The translations under genes were made by a program, and so were the position numbers. A stretch of 10,464 nt of DNA from Cephalothrix spiralis. Taxonomy: Eukaryota > Nemertea > Palaeonemertea > Archinemertea > Cephalotrichidae. The stretch covers positions 1 to 10,464 of the forward strand of contig JAUCNG010403917.1 of the NCBI GenBank assembly GCA_032353305.1, given 5' to 3'. Positions within the stretch are counted from its first letter, which is position 1; every line of letters starts with the position of its first letter. The notes under the pieces are model-generated. The model saw only the letters and a program-made list of their open reading frames with translations. It made no database searches and was not told the DNA's origin. Shown here piece after piece: positions 7,385-10,464 of the stretch.

Positions 7385-7990
7385 TTATACTGTTTCCAGT
7401 TCACTTCTCATCATTGCATTATCTAAACATGAAAATCCTTTTCGATTGCGATGATCGACATTACAACCACTGGCGACAAGAAATTTAACACTTTCGAGAC
7501 AACAGTTACTTGCTCGTGCTGCGTAATGCAAAACATTGTTGCCGTCAATATCAACGCTGTCTTTATCAATGGACGAGGTTTCTAACAAATATCGTAATGT
7601 TTCTATTTGTGCCTGCTGAGCTACATGTAGACACCTCATCAAAATCGTTCGACCATAATCGTCAACATAATTTACATCAGCACCATGTTTCAAAAGATAC
7701 TTTCCAATATCTAAGTTATGCCGATCATATTTACCATCGAATACTGAGCATAGAGGCGATCTGTTAAGAACAGTCTTATTAACATCGGCGCCAGCTTCAA
7801 CTAAATACTTGATGATATTAAAATGACTGATATATGCACTACTTATCAAAGGTGAAATACTATCAGTAGCTAAATTCACATTAGCGCCATGTTCAACCAA
7901 ATATTTAACGATATCTAAATTGCCATTTACAACACTTTTTATCAAAGGTGTGTCAGTTACGAAATTCACATCGCCATGTTCAACCAAATA
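7385..7990 (-). CDS. Distal ankyrin repeats of the interrupted frame
   Basis: This segment lies between TAG 7991-7993 and TAA 7385-7387, in the same frame as both neighbours. It has no ATG near its beginning: the first codons are TAT TTG GTT GAA, the second half of an ankyrin repeat, so it cannot be an independent gene as it stands. About six repeats are visible. The first (TPLIKSVVNGNLDIVKYLVE) is nearly identical to the upstream array. The rest are diverged (SPLISSAY, SPLCSVFD, RTILMRCL, NNVLHYAA, FSCLDNAM), the usual picture of older capping repeats. Two small in-frame deletions mark the first unit (HGANVN is HGDVN; TDRDTP is TDTP). The last repeat is cut by TAA inside its second helix. 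Confidence 0.75.
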   Translation of the reverse strand, partial: YLVEHGDVNFVTDTPLIKSVVNGNLDIVKYLVEHGANVNLATDSISPLISSAYISHFNIIKYLVEAGADVNKTVLNRSPLCSVFDGKYDRHNLDIGKYLLKHGADVNYVDDYGRTILMRCLHVAQQAQIETLRYLLETSSIDKDSVDIDGNNVLHYAARASNCCLESVKFLVASGCNVDHRNRKGFSCLDNAMMRSELETV

Positions 7991-9094
7991 CTAAGTATCA
8001 AAATTGAAACTTAAAAAAAAACATTCAATCACAGATACACTTCTCTCAACTTTTAAGTTTATATTAGCGCCATGTTCAACCAAATACTTAACGATATCTA
8101 AATTGCCATTTACAACACTTTTTATCAAAGGTGTATCTCGATCAGTGGCTAAATTCACATTAGCGCCATGTTCAACCAAATACTTAACGATATCAAAATT
8201 GCCATTTACAACACTTTCTATCAAAGGTAAACTACTCCCAACTGCTAAATTCACATTAGCGCCATTTTCAACCAAATATTTAACGATATCATAATTGCCA
8301 TTTACAACACTTTTTAACAAAGGTGAGTCACTATCTGTGGCTAAATTTACATTAGCGCCATGATCAACTAAAAGCTTAGTTATATCAAAATTACAATAGT
8401 AAATACTTGTCATCAAAGGTGAGTTCCTATCAGTTGGTAAATTCACATTGGCGCCATGTTCAACCAAATGCTTAACGATATCAAAATTGCCATAGTGAAC
8501 ACTTGACATCAAAGGTAAGCTTCCACCAACTGCTAAATTCACATTGACGCCATGTTTAACTAAATACTTAACGATATCAAAATGCCCATTTTCAGCACTT
8601 TTTATCAAAGGTGAGCTCCTATCAGTTGCTAAATTCACATTGGCACCATATTCAACTAAATACTTAACGATATCAAAATGCCCATTTCCAGCACTTTTTA
8701 TCAAAGGTGAGTCCCTACAAGTTGCTAAATTCACATTGGCACCATGTTCAACTAAATACTTAACGATATCAAAATGCCCATTTTCAGCACTTTTTATCAA
8801 AGGTGTGTCACTATCAGTGCCTAAATTCACATTAGCGCCATGTTCAACTAAATACTTAACGATATCAAAATGCCCATTTTCAGCACTTTTTATCAAAGGT
8901 GAGGTCCTATCAGTTGCAAAATTCACATTGGCACCATGTTCAACTAAATACTTAACGATATCAGAATGCCCATTTTTAGCACTATTTATCAAAGGTGAGT
9001 TCCTATCAGTTGCTAAATTCACATAAGCGCCATGTTCAACTAAAAACTTAACGATATCAAAATGACCATTTTCTGCACTTAGTATCAATGGTGA
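7856..9094 (-). repeat. Array of 96-bp tandem DNA repeats encoding 32-residue ankyrin units
   Basis: Eleven in-register units (8039-9094), one degenerate 87-bp unit (7952-8038) and one further good unit (7856-7951). Neighbouring units are nearly identical in DNA, for example GATATCGTTAAGTATTT recurs almost unchanged. Two subtypes are grouped: SAENGHFDIV near the 5' end (145-336) and SVVNGNxDIV near the 3' end (401-496 and the good unit at 7856-7951). The close similarity points to recent duplication or gene conversion. Confidence 0.9.
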
Positions 9095-9526
9095 TATATT
9101 CATATTTATCAATGAATATCTGATAGGTTTGATAGATAAATTCACATTAGCGCCGTTTTTAACTAAATATTCAACAATATGAAGAAAGCCTTTCGTTGCC
9201 GCTATTATGAGTGGTGTTTCGCTTTCAAACATCAACATAAAGCTCTTATGAAAATAATTAACGTTGCACCCTTTGTTAATCAGATATTTTACAAAATTCA
9301 AGTTGCCAAAATATACACTGAGTTGCATGGGCGAATGATAACTCAGAATCGCATTAGCGTCATCGCCAAAGATAGCTTTCATTATACGGACACTGAAGCC
9401 TACATGTACTAGTTGATCAATATTTGCATTGCCATGTATATTAGATATGAAAGTCTGAAGCCAGTCAATGTCATCAGTTTTGATAGCAGTGACCAATAAC
9501 TGTAGTTCCTCAACACCATAATCCAT
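7991..9526 (-). CDS. Ankyrin-repeat protein, N-terminal part of the ankyrin-kinase frame
   Basis: 511 codons from ATG 9524-9526, in a good Kozak context (ACAATGG), with an in-frame stop upstream and no earlier ATG. Residues 1-64 form a helical cap (MDYGVEELQLLVTAIK). Two longer, diverged repeats follow (65-103 and 104-144). Eleven 32-residue repeats then start at 145, 177, 209, 241, 273, 305, 337, 369, 401, 433 and 465, with consensus SPLIKSAENGHFDIVKYLVE then HGANVNLATDR. A degenerate twelfth (from 497) runs into TAG. Such arrays bind protein partners; no signal peptide or membrane segment is seen. A gene finder might call this a complete ankyrin protein, but the frame continues homologously beyond the stop into more repeats and a kinase, so I treat it as the 5' part of a longer gene. 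Confidence 0.85.
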   Translation of the reverse strand: MDYGVEELQLLVTAIKTDDIDWLQTFISNIHGNANIDQLVHVGFSVRIMKAIFGDDANAILSYHSPMQLSVYFGNLNFVKYLINKGCNVNYFHKSFMLMFESETPLIIAATKGFLHIVEYLVKNGANVNLSIKPIRYSLINMNISPLILSAENGHFDIVKFLVEHGAYVNLATDRNSPLINSAKNGHSDIVKYLVEHGANVNFATDRTSPLIKSAENGHFDIVKYLVEHGANVNLGTDSDTPLIKSAENGHFDIVKYLVEHGANVNLATCRDSPLIKSAGNGHFDIVKYLVEYGANVNLATDRSSPLIKSAENGHFDIVKYLVKHGVNVNLAVGGSLPLMSSVHYGNFDIVKHLVEHGANVNLPTDRNSPLMTSIYYCNFDITKLLVDHGANVNLATDSDSPLLKSVVNGNYDIVKYLVENGANVNLAVGSSLPLIESVVNGNFDIVKYLVEHGANVNLATDRDTPLIKSVVNGNLDIVKYLVEHGANINLKVERSVSVIECFFLSFNFDT

Positions 9527-9629
9527 TGTTCCAACTTTCTGTAAATGATAATCCTTAGATGTATATCCACAGCAAATGCATATAAAATATTGTATGCGTA
9601 AAATAACGTGAAGAAAACCGGTTATAAGT

Positions 9630-9637
9630 TATTTATA
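9630..9637 (-). promoter_or_regulatory. Possible TATA box
   Basis: Minus-strand TATAAATA about 105 bases before the ATG of the ankyrin frame. Transcription starting 25-30 bases downstream would leave a 5' leader of about 75-80 bases. A TTTACAG string just before the ATG (about 9541-9547) could instead be a splice acceptor for a 5' leader intron. AT-rich context makes chance matches common. Confidence 0.3.
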
Positions 9638-9680
9638 CGAATCTCTATATATTAGCAATTGTTAAAATGAACTATGTATA

Positions 9681-10102
9681 TACAGTGTGTCCCGTAATAA
9701 TGGTAAACTACTCTAAATTAAACTAAAGCGCCAATTTCTTTCATTAAATGTAAGATAACCCTGGATAGAGGAGCAACATAAGCTTTCGATTGGCATCTCC
9801 GTTACGCATTGCATAATATCAGTTTATTGAAGAAAAACATGTCAAAATGCTCAGTTTAGGACACATTGTAATAATAAATATTACTTAATGAGCAGTCGGT
9901 TGGTTCGACTTTGATTACTCGAATTTACACTCGACCTCGCGGTATCGTGCTAATTCTCGTAATCAAATCCGAACCAACCGACTAATCATAAAGTAATATT
10001 ATACAGTTCAACTTCATTTTGAATGTGGGGTCTTATAAAGGTTTTGATAAGACTAGTTTATTTTGAAACTAATTCTTACACTTAATTTCGGGACACACTG
10101 TA
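9681..10102. mobile_element. Tc1/mariner-type MITE with TA target duplication
   Basis: Perfect inverted ends: TACAGTGTGTCCCG at 9681-9694 and its reverse complement at 10089-10102, with TA at both outer borders. Length without the TA pairs is 418 bp. CAGTGTGTCCC-like ends with TA insertion are typical of Tc1/mariner relatives. There is no transposase, so it would need an enzyme supplied elsewhere. It lies about 155 bp upstream of the ankyrin ATG, beyond the possible TATA box. Confidence 0.8.
9877..10000. repeat. Internal 54-bp stem-loop of the MITE
   Basis: Arms 9877-9930 and 9947-10000 align without gaps, with 9 mismatches in 54, around a 16-base loop. The best-kept part is AGTCGGTTGGTTCG followed by TTTGATTAC. 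Its similarity to the outer ends is nil, so it is a second, separate inverted repeat. Confidence 0.85.
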
Positions 10103-10464
10103 CAAGTTCATGGTGTATAAAAACCTTTACAATAAACTCGAATACTTAGTTCTCAATCAGGATAATAATAATATGGTAAGCTATACGACATTAAAAAATT
10201 GATTTACTGTGTATTCAGTATTTGTCACGCACGCACAGTTACAAATTTTTTGAATACAGTCAGTTAAAAAGTTTTCTTTCTTTTTAGACAGTTCACAATA
10301 TTATATACCAGTATTTGTAATAATAAATACTAGATAATATTGTACAAAAATATACCTTGTGCTGTATCAAGATTTATTGGCCCAGGCTATATTATACAGT
10401 TATTTGATGGTAACCCGAGGGATATGCCGAATTATACCACGAGATATGAAGTATTCACCGAGGT
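10103..10464. other. Non-coding AT-rich end with a hairpin and a cut-off repeat-like tail
   Basis: An imperfect palindrome at 10295-10343 pairs ACAATATTAT and AGTATTT with their complements around a short loop. The last 50 or so bases (from about 10412) are less AT-rich with repeated CGAGG/CGAGA steps and look like the start of a dispersed repeat truncated by the window end. No gene seen. Confidence 0.45.

Larger units (their letters stand above)
5867..9526 (-). pseudogene. Interrupted ankyrin-repeat protein kinase gene (one frame, two internal stops)
   Basis: From ATG 9524-9526 to TAA 5867-5869 a single frame of 1220 codons runs through an ankyrin array into a kinase domain. It is interrupted only by TAG (7991-7993) and TAA (7385-7387); no net frameshift occurs. 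The residues around both stops still match an ankyrin repeat: TAG and TAA each sit where the repeat has Lys, directly before Tyr-Leu-Val-Glu and Tyr-Leu-Tyr-Glu. The simplest reading is that AAG and AAA became TAG and TAA in one ancestral gene. Intact, it would encode about 1219 residues with about 20 ankyrin repeats and a C-terminal kinase, a known architecture class among animal and protist kinases. Alternatives are two separate genes, an assembly or allele error, or escape by splicing. I rate a broken or polymorphic gene most likely. Confidence 0.65.

Noticed and set aside
7317-7390. Short intron removing TAA (GTATAA donor at 7390 to TTTTAG acceptor)
   Set aside because: The 53-base excision would put the kinase out of frame, and the sequence across the stop still reads as an ankyrin helix.
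7385-7993. Reassigned stop codons (ciliate-like code) as explanation of TAG and TAA
   Set aside because: The long ankyrin and kinase segments contain no other TAA or TAG codons and the frame ends in TAA, so a general code change is unlikely.
8004-9026. Plus-strand frames rich in TKYLTISK and FTLAPCS repeats
   Set aside because: Antisense shadows of the 96-bp ankyrin repeats; a repeat length divisible by three keeps any stop-free frame open.

Overview
The window looks like nuclear DNA of an invertebrate animal. It is strongly AT-rich, with phase-matched GT-AG exons, a TA-flanked Tc1/mariner-type miniature element, tRNA-like SINE traces, several tandem-repeat families, and a long intron-poor ankyrin-repeat/protein-kinase reading frame. 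Amplified ankyrin genes and this repeat mix suggest a lophotrochozoan such as a mollusc, but that is inference; a cnidarian or other invertebrate is possible. There are no bacterial features such as operons or Shine-Dalgarno sites.

Layout. 1-2640 is mostly non-coding: a two-copy GGGTGGGTG repeat (88-212), a SINE-like tRNA head (505-580), a minisatellite (1102-1397), a repeat present at 399-495 and again at 1707-1800, and a G-rich stretch (2150-2540). One possible exon lies at 1539-1637. 2640-4071 holds two well-supported minus-strand exons of one gene (3698-4071 and 2640-2791) with matching phase. Their 906-bp intron contains a 439-bp element made of chained GCCGAT hairpins (3211-3649) and a tRNA-like remnant. 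4664-5600 is a four-unit satellite with a nested 23-bp expansion.

5867-9526, minus strand, is the main locus. Three open segments (511, about 200 and about 505 codons) share one reading frame of 1220 codons, broken only by a TAG at 7991-7993 and a TAA at 7385-7387. Read through, it encodes about 20 ankyrin repeats followed by an active-looking protein kinase domain. Both stops replace the lysine expected before Tyr-Leu-x-Glu of an ankyrin repeat. The locus is therefore either a recently damaged ankyrin-kinase gene, an allele or assembly with two errors, or a gene that escapes the stops in an unknown way. Upstream are a possible TATA box (9630-9637) and a 418-bp TA-flanked MITE (9681-10102) with a 54-bp internal stem.

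How the parts relate. The ankyrin array would serve as a protein-binding scaffold for the C-terminal kinase. The spliced gene downstream is a separate gene on the same strand; its motifs weakly recall axonemal microtubule proteins, but I cannot name it.
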